A stretch of 64,000 nucleotides of DNA from Watersipora subatra (taxonomy: Eukaryota; Bryozoa; Gymnolaemata; Cheilostomatida; Watersiporidae). Below the pieces are notes generated by a model. That model had not been told where the DNA came from. It was given only the letters and a program-made list of their open reading frames with translations, and made no database searches. Each line of letters opens with the position of its first letter. The stretch's first letter is position 1. This document shows positions 1 to 11,375 of the stretch, one piece after another. The translations under genes were made by a program, and so were the position numbers. The stretch lies in NCBI RefSeq assembly GCF_963576615.1, contig NC_088717.1, positions 32,177,324-32,241,323 on the forward strand. Reading direction: 5' to 3'.

Positions 1-30
1 TATATATATATGTATATAAGTTATATATGT
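1..30. repeat. (TA)n-rich tract at window edge
   Basis: Alternating TA with a few interruptions. It is cut by the window edge, so its true length is unknown. Confidence 0.7.
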
Positions 31-95
31 AAATCAAGTTCTCTATTTAGTTGCAGTGCATTATTTGAAGGAGTTGGGAAGGGGGGAATTTCTGT

Positions 96-138
96 CTTTA
101 GGTTTGGAAAAAGAGCAAAAAAGGTTAAGAACCACTGA
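96..138 (-). mobile_element. terminus of a hAT-like DNA transposon
   Basis: Read on the minus strand the segment begins CAGTGGTTCTTAACC and runs into a T-rich stretch, the classic terminal inverted repeat of many hAT elements. The rest of the element lies to the left, outside the window. The end abuts LTR-like DNA (139 onward) at a point that is internal in the two related copies, so the hAT appears to have jumped into that LTR. The 8-bp target duplication would be AATTAAAC (139-146), but its partner copy is off-window. Confidence 0.55.
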
Positions 139-965
139 ATTAAACCTACTAAGCACCGTCACCAGAAAAACATTAGAGACTAATCAAATGAGTACACATA
201 TATGGGTCTGCCAGCCCTGTCAAACAATACCTAGATACCAGGAGTAAGTCACGAGCTCCACCCTACATGTCTACAACACGTACACCAGCTGAAGACTAAC
301 GCAAACAAGATATCTTTACACGCCTGACGTAAAGCATTGACCCTTAACACTCAACCTACTGCCACAGGCAAACCATCCCACATGCCAGACATCTATAAAA
401 GAGAACAGCTCTCTCTCTCTCTTCCCGAGGGCCTCCTTGGATGCTCCCCTTCTGTCTGCTGAGGAGCCTTTTTCCCCATTTGTGGAGCCTCATTCTCCTT
501 CATCAGCTGAGCCTCTTCAACGCCACTATTTCAACTGCCGCAACTATCTACCTATGGACTGTCACGAATCACATTTGACTGTCGAGACTCACTGCTGTAC
601 GGGACTGATCAAACAAGCATGGACAACCGTTCGAGTAAGGATGTAACTATCATTAGCTATTCTAATTTTTTGTCATTAATATTATAGTTTTAGAAATTTA
701 TTAGTTATGTAGCCTATTTCTTTGTTTGACATAGAATAAAGAAGTAACTTTTACTGGTAAATATCAGTATTGCTTACAATAGCTTAACACCTTCACTAAT
801 ATCTGAACCAGTAATAATAAAATTAGTTTCCTTAAGCTAAGCAAAAGTGCACAAACTAAACATAGTCAAAATATAATAAAATGACAAAGCAATTTCAACA
901 CTGATGTTGTGTGTGGATTCGGATTAGTTATGCATTACATACTTACTCCACATCCACCTACAACA
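139..965 (+). mobile_element. LTR-like repeat, copy 1 (5' part cut off)
   Basis: This matches copies at 4093-5124 and 6677-7838 over its whole length. It has a TATA box (TATAAAAG near 397), a CT-rich tract just downstream, an AATAAA signal near 735 and a terminal CAACA, the layout of a retrotransposon LTR read on the plus strand. The first roughly 250 bases seen in the other copies are missing because a hAT end interrupts it at 138. The short reading frames inside are not conserved between the copies, so I call no protein. Confidence 0.5.
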
Positions 966-3900
966 TTTCTGGTGAAGATGCCTTTTCGATCTCAAACTTT
1001 CGCATTCCAATCTTAAATCTACCTTCACTAGTGAATTCCCTTTTCATTCCAGCTCTTAATAGCATCTACTAGTAGATCTAACATCTATATCTGTATTCAT
1101 ATCTAGTTGCTTAGCTATCTAAAATATTGATTTAGTCACTATATTCTACTGGGCAAGTAGATAATTAATGTATCTATTGTAAAACCCATCAGTCTATGTT
1201 AGCTGAGATGTTACTGAATAATCTATATCAATTAGCCAAAGCATGTTCATTTAGCTGAGTGGGTATTCTCCATCGCTTTATCTTTCGTAACATTTCTGCA
1301 ACGCCTACCTTTGGATTGATCACCCACCACATAACTGTAGGCTTACGGATCCTGATTTATTTAAAGGAAAATTGAGGTCACATTTACACTTGCATAGAAG
1401 AAAGCTTGAGTTCATTCACCTTTTCTGACTGCTCCACTTGCAGGGAAAGCATAAATCCATTTATATAGTTGAGCTCCAATACATTAAATTTGCAAAACCG
1501 GTCTACCAACCTCTGACTATTTCGCTTGCAGAGAAAGTATTGATCCACATTTCACATTGATTTACCAACCTTTCCAACTGTTTCGCTTGCAGGGAAAGTA
1601 TAAATCCATTGACATGTTGGCAACATTCCATGTGTGCACAACTCTGCAGATTTACTCAGCCACATGCTCACACTACATATCTTTCTGACTGTTTTGTTCA
1701 CAAGGAAAAACCCACGTGATAAGTTTTGGAATTCCAACCAACTACACAAAGAAAACTAATTCATGGTGATTATAGATATATTGAGGTCAAGGTTTTAACA
1801 TCTAACCTAAACATGTAGCCTAAGACCATAAAAACCAATCTACTTTATGTTGAAGCATATCATAGCAACATGTATGATCAAAAACTACGAAATAGAAGTA
1901 ATTTACCCTAGGCGTAATAGCTAAGAGTCAGTTATTCGTTTACTGGATGGATAGGAATATGTGCACAATGTTCTTATTATGAGATAGCTATATTGTATAT
2001 ATAGCAATTAGCTGAAGTGAAATACAGAATCACCATTTTATTAAAACAATAAAACCAAGTTAATTCTGAGGTAAACGTAATTAACTTTGCTCAATATAAT
2101 AAGTTTTGGCAGCGTTCTTATTTCTGCAGCTTGCATTTCTTAAAGAAAATAATTATGTTTCATCTGCTGAGAGCTTGCGGCTATAAAAGAGAGCTTAATC
2201 ACGAATAAATGACAGATTAATGCATGAAGAACTACTACTTCTTATTGTCTTGACTACGTGTTGTGCTATGTGAGGATAGATTAACTGTGCAGGTGCTAGG
2301 CAATTTTAACGACTTGAAAAACCTTTTTCCTTCCATTACAGCGCTTATGCTTATGCTTAAAGCTCTCATAATTGAAATGATTTTAATACTCGCTTTCCAT
2401 GCTTTACTCTCCTACATAGCGTACACAGCGTTAGACAAATTAAACTTTTATTTTTGGTAACTAAAACTTAAAGTTAAATGTATTAACTTGCATGTTAGCT
2501 GAGAAACAACCTTTTGATTGCCTTGATTGATTTGATTGCATACTTATAGAAGCTTGAAATAACTATGCTACTAGCAAATATTAATGCTATCCATTGATAG
2601 CATTATTATATGATAGTCATTACTTAAACTGAACAAAGCGTAAGTAATATTAAGACTTGTCTTCGCAATTTGTTTAAACAAGAATGAGTGAAAACTCCGA
2701 AAAAAAGATGAAACTTCTGAATAGTGTACATGTAGCTTATTTGAGAAGCAGTGACTCCAACTTATGACATTTTTCAGGTCTTGAAAAAAGAACAGATTAA
2801 TTGTATTTGATGTACTTATGACTTTCGCTTAATAACTAACTGGTGGCTATGGCTTACAACTAACATACTTCAACAAGACATGAAAGAACACCATAGAATT
2901 TCTGCATGTGCTTCTCTAACCAGTTACCAACCTAACATTACCTATGACCGGTGACAACTAACTTTATCACTGATGTGACTTCACATGCTTGACATTTATT
3001 TGCTAGACTTTCTAATTTAACACTGGTTATGATCAGCTCTGACTCGAATTCCCATACATATCTATGTTAATTAAATGGTTCCACACACTCACCTGACCCT
3101 GAAAATACCTCGCTATTGAGCTGAATCTTTGTTAGTCACTTTTCACTTCCAATTAACTCAAGTCATTTGCACAGATTATTATTCAAAGCCGCAACTGATG
3201 TATGTTTCGGGTTATTATTTTGGAAGTGTCTAATTGATTGTAACTGAAAATTTCACTCTTGATAAATGGCCTCTGAAAAAATATACTTTGCCACACTAAA
3301 TTTAGCGGCACGCCTCACAACAATGTTATAAAAATTCAGTTTCCAAGTTTTTAGAATAGATTTTGTTGTAAGTAGATCAGCACATAGCAAAATAATATGA
3401 TCACTCTATTATAATCTTTCCGCTTTGAATTTTTAGCAACTTTCCATTTTTTTAGGATAAAACAGGCAAGCCAAAAACATGCATGTGTGTGTTTTAAATA
3501 AACCTTCAAGTAGCACAAAAAAAAACAAACTTGCGGAATAAATCTTTCATTTAATGACTACTGTTATGTTTTTTTCATTTTTTTTGAGGTACACCGATTT
3601 GTCTTTGGATTGCATGAAGTTTCCGTTTTATGTATCATCTTCATTTCCTCTACAACTGTTACCCGAACGACCACTGCAATGCTTTCAGCCCCCCGCACAT
3701 ACCGATATACGGAGGGACCCGTTTTCTTTACTAAGTGTGGTACAACACAAATGGCAGGATAGTAACACTCGACTCTGAAATGAAAATAGACCAAATCGCT
3801 TGACAAACTACCAACCATATTCATACATGAAATTTCTCCTCGGCCTTAATGTTTGAAAATTATTCACTATTACGATTTTGGTTTTTATCAATCATGTTTA

Positions 3901-4092
3901 ATTTTATTATTGATGGTGCAAGGTTTTACAAAATTTGCTATCATTTTAGTCTTACTTTCATTCAATAGCTAGATGATTTTTTCATTTTGCTATGTATATT
4001 CTTTCACCTTTATATCCCTACACCAGTGTCAACCCCACCATGGAACGCCGACACCGACATGAGGACATATCGTTCTTTCATAACAGGAGAAA
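966..4092. other. no recognisable gene; degenerate repeats
   Basis: Three kilobases of AT-rich DNA with no conserved coding segment that I can recognise on either strand. It holds a degenerate tandem repeat around 1418-1715. An isolated TATAAAAGAG with a nearby AATAAA (about 2180-2210) might be an old LTR promoter, but no partner copy is visible. Confidence 0.4.
1418..1715. repeat. degenerate tandem repeat, about 4 units
   Basis: A motif resembling TTTCGCTTGCAGGGAAAG followed by TATAAATCCATT recurs near 1435, 1524, 1585 and, more diverged, 1690. Spacing is irregular (60-105 bp), which suggests an old, decayed array. Confidence 0.45.
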
Positions 4093-5124
4093 TGTTGTAT
4101 GGAAATACTGCGAAAACAAAATACCAACAGGGAATGCAGCCAGACCACAGAATAAGCAGATAATACGTAAAAGCAGCAAGATGCTCAAGGTCATCAAAAG
4201 ATCCAATAATTAGAAAATTTCAAAAGCAAATTACAAACTTCAAAATTGGAGGAATCAATCATAGAAATTGCGTCAGCACCAGATGGAGAGCATTTCAAAG
4301 GAAGCTTGAAGCAATTAAACCTACCAACCAGCATCATCAGAAAACCACCAGAGAAACATTAGAGACGAATCAAATGAGTACAAAATGGATCTACTACTCC
4401 TGACAAATATGACCTAGATACCATGAGTAAGTCACACGCTCCACGCTGCATGTCTACATCACACGCACCAGCTGAAGACTTATGCAAACAAGATATCTTC
4501 ACACTCCTGACATAAAGCATTGACCCTTAATACTCAGCCTACTGCCACAGGCTAGCCATCCCACATGCCAAACATCTATAAAAGAACAGCTCCAATGAAC
4601 CAGTCATCTATCTCTCTCTCTTTTCCTGAGGGCCTCATTGGACGCTCTCTCCCCTCCGCCTGCTGAGAAGCCTCTCTCTCCCCGCCTATGGAGCCTCATT
4701 CTCCTTCATCAGCTGAGCCTCTTTTACGCCACTATCTCAACTGCCGAAACTATCTACCTATGGACTGTCACAACTCTTGTTTGCCTGTCAAGACTTACTG
4801 CCGTACGGGACTGATCAAACAGGCGTGGACGACCGTTCGAGTAAGGATGTAACTTTCATTAGCTATTGTAATTGCTTTTATTAATATTATTGTTTAGAAT
4901 TTTGTCCGTTGTGTATTTCATTGTTTGACTTATGTAATAAAGAAGTAACTTTTACTGGTAAATATCAGTATTGCTTACAATAGCTTAAGACTTTCACTAA
5001 TACTTGAACCCTTGATAATCAAATTAGTTCCCACAAGCAAAGCAAAAGTGCGAAAACTAAACATAGTCAAAATAGAATAAAATAATAATAGAGAATAATA
5101 ATTTCTCCACATCCACCTATAACA
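4093..5124 (+). mobile_element. LTR-like repeat, copy 2 (near full length)
   Basis: It begins TGTTGTA and ends TATAACA, a short terminal inverted repeat of the TG...CA kind typical of LTRs. A TATA box lies near 4576, a CT-rich tract follows, and AATAAA lies near 4938. Copy 3 matches from the same TGTT start to the same AACA end. No 5-bp target duplication is visible at either end, and no primer-binding site follows. It is probably an old solo LTR; a large non-autonomous transposon with short inverted ends is the alternative. Confidence 0.5.
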
Positions 5125-5676
5125 GCCTTATGTAATAGAAAAAATTCTCATTTTATGAAAGCTGTTTTCAGAATTCAAATCAAAGCAATTTAACCTGAGA
5201 TACAGTTTTTATTGACGGTGGTGTTACTCAATATGATCAACATAACAAGCTGAAAAATTTGTCTTTTATGATGGTGGATTGGATTTTAAACAGTATTATT
5301 TGCTGTCGTTTAGGAAGGTCATAGCAGCTCAACGCTACAAACATTACATTTTCATGCATGTTGGAAATGACTTGGCTTCACAAAAGTACAAGTCACATCG
5401 ACAAGTTTCAACTTGGGATCCCATTGTGAACCATAGAAAATGCCTTATTTGTGTTGAAAATGATACGAACTGTTACATATGATTAAAAGTAGTCGTGAAA
5501 TGAACTTTACATTCCACCCTACTCCAGTAATTATTATGTCTCTTGTAGACTTATTAATTTGCTTTAAAACTAGAGAAAAACATGACATTAATTTCTAACC
5601 AAGGTCATAACGGCTGCAGTAAGCATTTGATGCACAAATCGGTCTTACTGCGATGTAAGAAGCGTATAAACTGTAC

Positions 5677-5732
5677 CTGGTGAATTCTTGTAAACCTTTA
5701 ACGATAAAAACTGAATTCCTAATAAAATTCAT
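5677..5732 (-). CDS. orphan first coding exon of a second DHRS12-like gene
   Basis: A 56-nt exon with ATG at 5732-5730, followed directly by a GT donor at 5676-5675. It encodes MNFIRNSVFIVKGLQEFT plus two bases. The true gene's first exon (44911-44966) encodes [18 protein letters not shown], also 56 nt and also ending in the same phase. The shared length, phase and residues make chance unlikely. No matching exon 2 (the FEKAAKGF-to-TGSNTG region) could be found on the minus strand between here and position 1. The remaining exons must therefore lie off the left edge, or this is a partial duplicate. The synonymous and conservative differences suggest an old duplication under some constraint. Function would be as for DHRS12 if the gene is complete. 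Confidence 0.6.
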
Positions 5733-6082
5733 TTTGGCTCAAAAGAAGTCCTTCCTTAAAAAGACAGGTAATCTCAATGTTTAGTTTCTATACATCGATG
5801 TCAGCAATACATGTAGGTAGTTACATAATATCTCGAGCGTAGTTTTAGTTTGTTTTGCCAATGATTGATTGGCGAATTATCGACGTTCTTGTTTACGATT
5901 GGTCAATCTAAACAACTGAGAGATTAAGCAGTAAGAACTAGCCTGTGTTACAGTTGACAACATTTTGAAAGAAAATATGGTCTCGTAAAATTTTCTTTCT
6001 AAGCATGAAGGTCTGCGCTTAAAAATAGTTTTCAACGAACGATTGTCCAGTTGGCATTAGTAAAATATTAAAGACCGGTGCG

Positions 6083-6501
6083 CCATTTGCGATTTGCCAG
6101 TATAATAGTTATACATACCACATACACTATTTAATTTTTTTCTGAAGTGCCTAATCATTCATTTCTTTCGAATTATTTCTTAGACATTCTCATCAATCTG
6201 AATCAACTCAAATTTCTATCATTCTTTTACTCACTATTACTTTGAAATATACTTACATCTGTCCATAAACACAGGACATAGACACAGGAGTTAATAGTGG
6301 ATTATGGTGATGATGAATTCGAGGGCGTTTATGGACAGATGTAAGTATATTTCAGAGTAATAGCGAGTAAGAGAATGATAGAAATTTAGGTCAATATTGA
6401 ATGATTGATGAGAATGTCTAGAAAAGAATTAGAAATAAATGAATAAACACTTCAGAATTAAAATAGAGACTATAACTTTAGTACTGGCAAATCGCAAATG
6501 G
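6083..6501. repeat. large foldback palindrome (MITE-like)
   Basis: Outer ends are CCATTTGCGATTTGCCAGTA at 6083-6102 and its exact reverse complement at 6482-6501. The inner arms, about 6166-6270 and 6328-6440, are also near-complementary, with a loop of about 55 bases. The whole 419 bp can fold into one long hairpin, as expected of a foldback or MITE element. There is no coding potential. It lies about 350 bp upstream of the orphan exon start at 5732. Confidence 0.75.
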
Positions 6502-6676
6502 TTCACTGTACTATTGGGGAGAGATCTAGTAAGATGTTTAGCTTCATTATCTGTTCGTCGTATTTTTGTTGTGTAGAGCAAAATGAACCGAACGCCAATA
6601 AACGAGAGAAGCCAACTCTAGCAAAAAGTGAATGCATATTTTAGTGATGAAGGAATAGAGCAGATAAGCTTGCCGT

Positions 6677-7838
6677 TGTTCTATGGGAATACTGGCCAAT
6701 ACTGCGAAAACAATATACCAATAGGGAATGCAGCCAACCACCGGATAAGCATATAATACGTACAAGCAGCAAGACGCCCAAAGACATCAAAAGATCCAAT
6801 AATTAGAAAAATGTCAAAAGTAAATTAGAAACTCCAAACTTGGAGGAATAAATCATAGAATCTGTGGCAACACCAGATGGCGAACATGCCAAAGGGAAGT
6901 CGATGCAATTAAACCTACGGTTACCTACCAACCACCATCACCAAGAAACCACTATAGAAACATTAGAAATGAATCAAATGGGTAACATACAGATCTGCCA
7001 CTCCTGTCAAACATGACCTAGATACCATGAGTAAGTCATGAGCTCCACCCGACATGTCAACATCACGTGCACCAGCTGAAGACTTACGCAAACAAGATAT
7101 CTTCACACTCTTGACAAGAAGCATTAAGCCTTAACACTTAACCTGCACCCACAGGCTAGCCATCCCACATAACAGACATCTATAAAAGAAAATAGCTTCA
7201 TTAACTCGGCATCTCTATCTCCATCCTTTCTCTCTTCCCGAGAGCCTCATTGGATGCTCTTTCTTCTGCCTGCTGAGGAACCTCTCCGAACTCCTTCAGG
7301 AGCCTCCTTCTCTCTCTTCCCTTTGCCTCTGGAGCCTCTAACCTTTCCCTACCTACGAAGCCTCCTTCGCCATCATCAGCTGATCCTCTCCTACATCCCT
7401 ATATTACCTACCAAGTCTCTACATATAAGAACTGCCATGACTCTCATTTGACTATCGAAACTCACAGCCGTATGGACCGAGCAAGCAAACATGGAGGACC
7501 GTTCGAGTCAGTGTGTAACTTTTATTAGCCATTTGAACCTGTTGTCATTAATATTATTGTTTAGAATTTTGTTAGTTGTGTATTTCAATTGTCATGTTGG
7601 ACTTATAGAATAAATAATTAACTTTTACTGGTAAATATCAGTAATTCTTACGACAACTTAACACCTTCACTTGTACCTGAACCAGTAATAATTAAATTAG
7701 TTCCGACAAGCTAAGCAAAAGTGCACAAACTAACCATAGTCAAAATATAGTAATATGACAAGCAATTTCAACACTGATGTTGTGCATGGATTCGGATTAG
7801 TTATGCACAACATAGTTTATCCACATCCACCTATAACA
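6677..7838 (+). mobile_element. LTR-like repeat, copy 3
   Basis: Homologous to 4093-5124 from TGTTCTATGG at the start to CTATAACA at the end. A TATA box (TATAAAAG) lies near 7182 and AATAAA near 7609. It differs from copy 2 by many substitutions and small indels, so both are old. Copies 2 and 3 are in direct orientation 1.55 kb apart. The DNA between them holds no retrotransposon proteins, so I do not call them one element. Confidence 0.5.
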
Positions 7839-7989
7839 AAGTACTTATTTACGTACCAGTATATATACTCACGCTACATATGTTCCTATATATACAAGTA
7901 TATAGGAGCATATGCAGCTGTATATATGTTTCTGCGTGTATATATTTTCTGTGTGTGTATGTATGTACATATACATATATACAGCACCT

Positions 7990-8151
7990 GCGCATAAAGT
8001 TTGGCTTGCCTAGATACCGGCTGCCATCCACTCAGTGAGTTGTAGAAAGGTGCGCTAGTGGGAACAGGTAAGATCTTGAGGCCATAAATAACCAATATGG
8101 GTAGTAATTTTTGCTCAAACTCCCAGGTTTTTGGTAGGAGACCCAAGTTAG
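7990..8151 (+). mobile_element. R4/Dong-like LINE, 3'-end fragment
   Basis: Matches the 3' end of the element copy at 52310-53072, from GCGCATAAA through the segment GGTAGGAGACCC. It is heavily 5'-truncated, has several indels and is non-coding now. It faces the oppositely oriented copy that starts at 8152, so the two 3' ends meet tail to tail. Confidence 0.6.
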
Positions 8152-8735
8152 ACTCGCCTCAAGATCTTAGCTGTTCCCAGTAGCACCCTTTTCTGCAACT
8201 CACTTGAGTTGACGGCAGCCGGTATCTGGGCAAGTCAAATTTTATGCGCAAGTGTTATTGCTCACAGTGCCCCAATGATTACTGGAATTACAGTTGTTCT
8301 TACATCTCAGCATTTTTCAATCTCTTCACCAAGAAGGAGATATTTCTCCACCTTTTTAGTTTTCTTTGCTGGCTATATTGTAGTCATTGGGTACTGCTAT
8401 ATCTATTATAGTAGCTCTTTTGTTCTCCTTGTCCACCACCACTATATCTGGTTGGTTTGCTAGGACATACTTGTCAATCCGGATGTAGAAGTCCCAGAGG
8501 ATCTTAGCGCGATCATTCTCATTGACCTTACCAGGAGCTTCCCACTAGTGTTGTGGTTTATTAAAGCTATACTAATCACATAGACTTCTGTACATAACAC
8601 CTACAACATGATTATGCCGCTCAGTGTATGCGTTTCCGGCTAGCTACTTGCATCCCCTGATGATGTGTTGTATGGCCTCAGGTGCATCTTGGCAGAGTCT
8701 GTATCTAGGATCATTTTTAGTGTGATATATATATT
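8152..8735 (-). mobile_element. R4/Dong-like LINE, 5'-truncated copy
   Basis: Reverse-strand copy of the C-terminal third of the LINE: a CCHC-type knuckle region, then the restriction-like endonuclease segment with an IDIAVPNDYN-like motif. It matches 8851-10209 closely. The 5' truncation point at about 8735 sits on a (TA)n tract. Confidence 0.65.
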
Positions 8736-8850
8736 TATTATATATATATAATAAACATATATATATTATTATATTACATATATTATATTATATATATTAT
8801 AAATATATATATTTATATATATATATATTATTTATATATATATATATAAA
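8736..8850. repeat. TA-rich microsatellite
   Basis: An interrupted TA/TTA tract separating two LINE copies in the same orientation. Confidence 0.8.
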
Positions 8851-10209
8851 TTGTTTCCTCACCCTGGATACCCCGTATGGGTGGTAAATTCTGCTCTAAC
8901 TCGGGTCTCCTACCAGAGACCTGGGAGTTTGAGCACTCGCCTCAAGATCTTAGCTGTTCCCAATAGCACCCTTTTCTGCAACTCACTTGAGTTGACGGCA
9001 GCCGGTATCTGGGCAAGTCAAATTTTATGCGCAAGTGTTATTGCACCCAGTGCCCCAATGACTACTGGGATAACCGTTGTTCTTACATCCCAGCATTTTT
9101 CAATCTCTTCTCCAAAAGGGAGATATTTCTCTACCTTTTCTTTTTTTTTGCTGGCTATATTGTAGTCATTGGGTACTGCTATATCTATTATAGTAGCCCT
9201 CTTGTTCTTCTTGTCTACCACCACTATATCTGGCTGATTTGCTAGGACATGCTTGTAAGTTCGGATGTAGAAGTCTCAGAGGATCTTAGCGCGGTCCTTT
9301 TCATTGACCTTACCAGGAGCTTCCCACCAGTGTTGTGGTTTATTAAGGCCATACTCATCATATAGACTTCTATACACAACACCTGCAATATGATTATGCC
9401 GCTCAGTGTATGCGTTTCCTACTAGCTGCTTGCATCCACTGATGATGTGTTGGATGGTCTCAGGTGTATCTTTGCACAGTCTGCATCTAGGATCATCTCT
9501 AGTGTGATAGATTTTTAATTGGAGTTGCCTTGTTGGGAGCACTTGCTCCTGGGCTGCCATGATTAGCGATTCTGTATTGGCCATTAGGTTTCCTTTGTTC
9601 AGCCACATATATGTCTGGTGAAGATCGCCAATCTTAGATATTTGTTGGTGGTAAGCACCATGAAGAGGTTTCGTGTGCCAGTCAATTTCCTCATCATCAG
9701 GGCGTAGGTCCATTGTCAGAGCAGCCGATTGAAATTCAGCTAGCAACTTATCTGAAATGGCCATGGAGGCTGCATATGCTTTGATGCTTTGCTCCTCCTC
9801 TTTCACTGTCTGCTGTACACTTTTGAGCCCCCTACCGCCATCTTTCTTATCAAGATACAATCTAGTAGTATCAGATTTTGGGTGGAGTGCTCCATGCATG
9901 GTCAGCAGTTTACGAGTTGCTATATCTGTTTCTTTGATGGCTTCCTCAGTCCACTTTATTATGCCTGCTGGATATCTTATTACTGGCAGTGCGTAGGTAT
10001 TTATTGCCATGACTTGGTTTTTGGTATTGAGCTGGCTCCGTAAGACCTGCCGTAGGCGTTTCTTGTATTCGGTAATGGCTTTGTGATGTACCTCAGCTTC
10101 GTGGTTGATGTTGCTTTGCATAATCCCCAAGTACTTGTACCCTTCTTCTATATCTTTGATGGTACCATTTGGCATTCTTAGGCTATCTGGCCTAAGAGGC
10201 CATCAGGCC
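8851..10209 (-). pseudogene. R4/Dong-like non-LTR retrotransposon, C-terminal half of ORF
   Basis: The largest coding remnant of the LINE family in the window. A 299-residue stretch (10175-9276) covers the region after the RT domain: YKYLGI, the thumb-like region with TRKLLTMHGALHPKSD, then the knuckle CRLCKDTPETIQHIISGC (C-X2-C-X7-H-X4-C). A TGA then replaces an expected Trp codon. The frame resumes with a QPDIVVVD...IDIAVPND segment, the PD-D core of the restriction-like endonuclease used by R2/R4/Dong-type elements. The 3' end, at the low coordinate, is a GAGGAAACAA-type tail next to TA repeats. 5'-truncated and dead. Confidence 0.75.
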
Positions 10210-10255
10210 ATATATATATATATATACATGTATATATATCGATATATATATACAC

Positions 10256-10310
<55 letters not shown>
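10210..10310. repeat. (TA)n microsatellite
   Basis: Almost pure TA with a few ATGTAT and CGAT interruptions. It abuts the 5' truncation point of the LINE copy at 10209. Confidence 0.9.
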
Positions 10311-10313
<3 letters not shown>

Positions 10314-10390
10314 GATCTATTCTTCAGACCTGAACCCTTGTATATAGTACATATCAATCAATTTATCTTTGTATAAGTTATCCTGCATTA

Positions 10391-10395
<5 letters not shown>
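10308..10395. repeat. left arm of an 88-bp perfect inverted repeat
   Basis: The exact reverse complement of 11243-11330 by direct comparison. The arms flank about 850 bp containing a (TA)n tract and a LINE copy. Perfect identity implies a recent duplication or inversion, or an active foldback structure. Confidence 0.85.
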
Positions 10396-10437
<42 letters not shown>

Positions 10438-10520
10438 GTGGTAGACAGCCACCACTATATATATATATATCTATAGTGGTGTATCTATAGTGGTATATCT
10501 CCTTGTCTACCACCACCAGA
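10396..10520. repeat. (TA)n with nested small palindromes
   Basis: TA repeats broken by TAGTGGTGG...CCACCACTA hairpins. These use bases found in the adjacent LINE (GTGGTGGACAAGG), so they look like slipped or snapped-back copies of the LINE 5' junction. Confidence 0.6.
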
Positions 10521-10905
10521 TATAGTGGTGGTGGACAAGGAGAACAAGAGAGCTACTATAATAGATATAGCAGTACCCAATGACTACAATATAGCCAGCA
10601 AAGAAAAAGGAAAAGTAGAGAAATATCTCCCTCTTGGAGAAGAGATTGAAAAATGCTGGAATGTAAGAACAACTGTAATCCCAGTAGTCATTGGGGCACT
10701 GGGCGCAATAACACCGGCGCATAAAATGTGGCTTGCCCAAATACCAACAACAATCAACTCAGGTGAGTTGCAGAAAAGTGCGCTATTGGGAACAGCGCAC
10801 TGGCGAGGCGAGTGCTCAAACTCCCAGGTCTCTGGTAAAAGACCCGAGTTAGAGCAGAATTTACCATCCATACGAAGTATCCGGGGTGAGGAAACAATTT
10901 TATTA
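10521..10905 (+). mobile_element. R4/Dong-like LINE, 5'-truncated copy
   Basis: Begins inside the endonuclease segment and reads through IDIAVPNDYNIASKEK and VIPVVIGALGAITPAHKMW to the 3' tail (GGGGTGAGGAAACAA), followed by TATTATATATA. The reading frame is open for about 135 codons, but this is only the C-terminus. Confidence 0.7.
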
Positions 10906-11242
10906 TATATATATAATAATTATATTAAGAACTGAAAACTTTTAAAACTGTTTACTACTTAAAGTTTCATGGTTGTTACCATTCATCAGGTAAAACAAAA
11001 ATGATCTGGAGCTCATGTAACTGTATGCAATAACACATCAAGTAGCCTAAAGATGTTAGTTAGTAATCTTTTATTTTGCTGATAACAAATTAACAAAAAG
11101 CCTCTATTTGCAGGCATATTATCCAATAAAACGGAAACTGTAGAAGAATCCTGAATGCAAGATAGTAGTGAACAATTCATATTTAGTTTGAGATTATTTG
11201 TGTAGAAGTTAAAAGAAAATTTACCTGAGAGGATGACTTCAA

Positions 11243-11330
11243 ATAAGTAATGCAGGATAACTTATACAAAGATAAATTGATTGATATGTACTATATACAA
11301 GGGTTCAGGTCTGAAGAATAGATCCTCTAT
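11243..11330. repeat. right arm of the 88-bp perfect inverted repeat
   Basis: Reverse complement of 10308-10395 without mismatch. Here the flank is ordinary sequence, while the left arm is embedded in TA repeats, so the right arm is probably the source copy. Confidence 0.85.
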
Positions 11331-11375
11331 GAGTATTGATTGTGGCAAGATTGATTGTTATTAATAATTGAATGA

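Noticed and set aside
3564-3824. 86-codon minus-strand frame
   Set aside because: No motif, no splice context and no similarity that I can recognise. It is likely chance.
5125-6676. internal region of one LTR element bounded by copies 2 and 3
   Set aside because: It contains no gag or pol and no primer-binding site, and holds an unrelated host-like exon and a foldback. The LTR ends show no shared target duplication.
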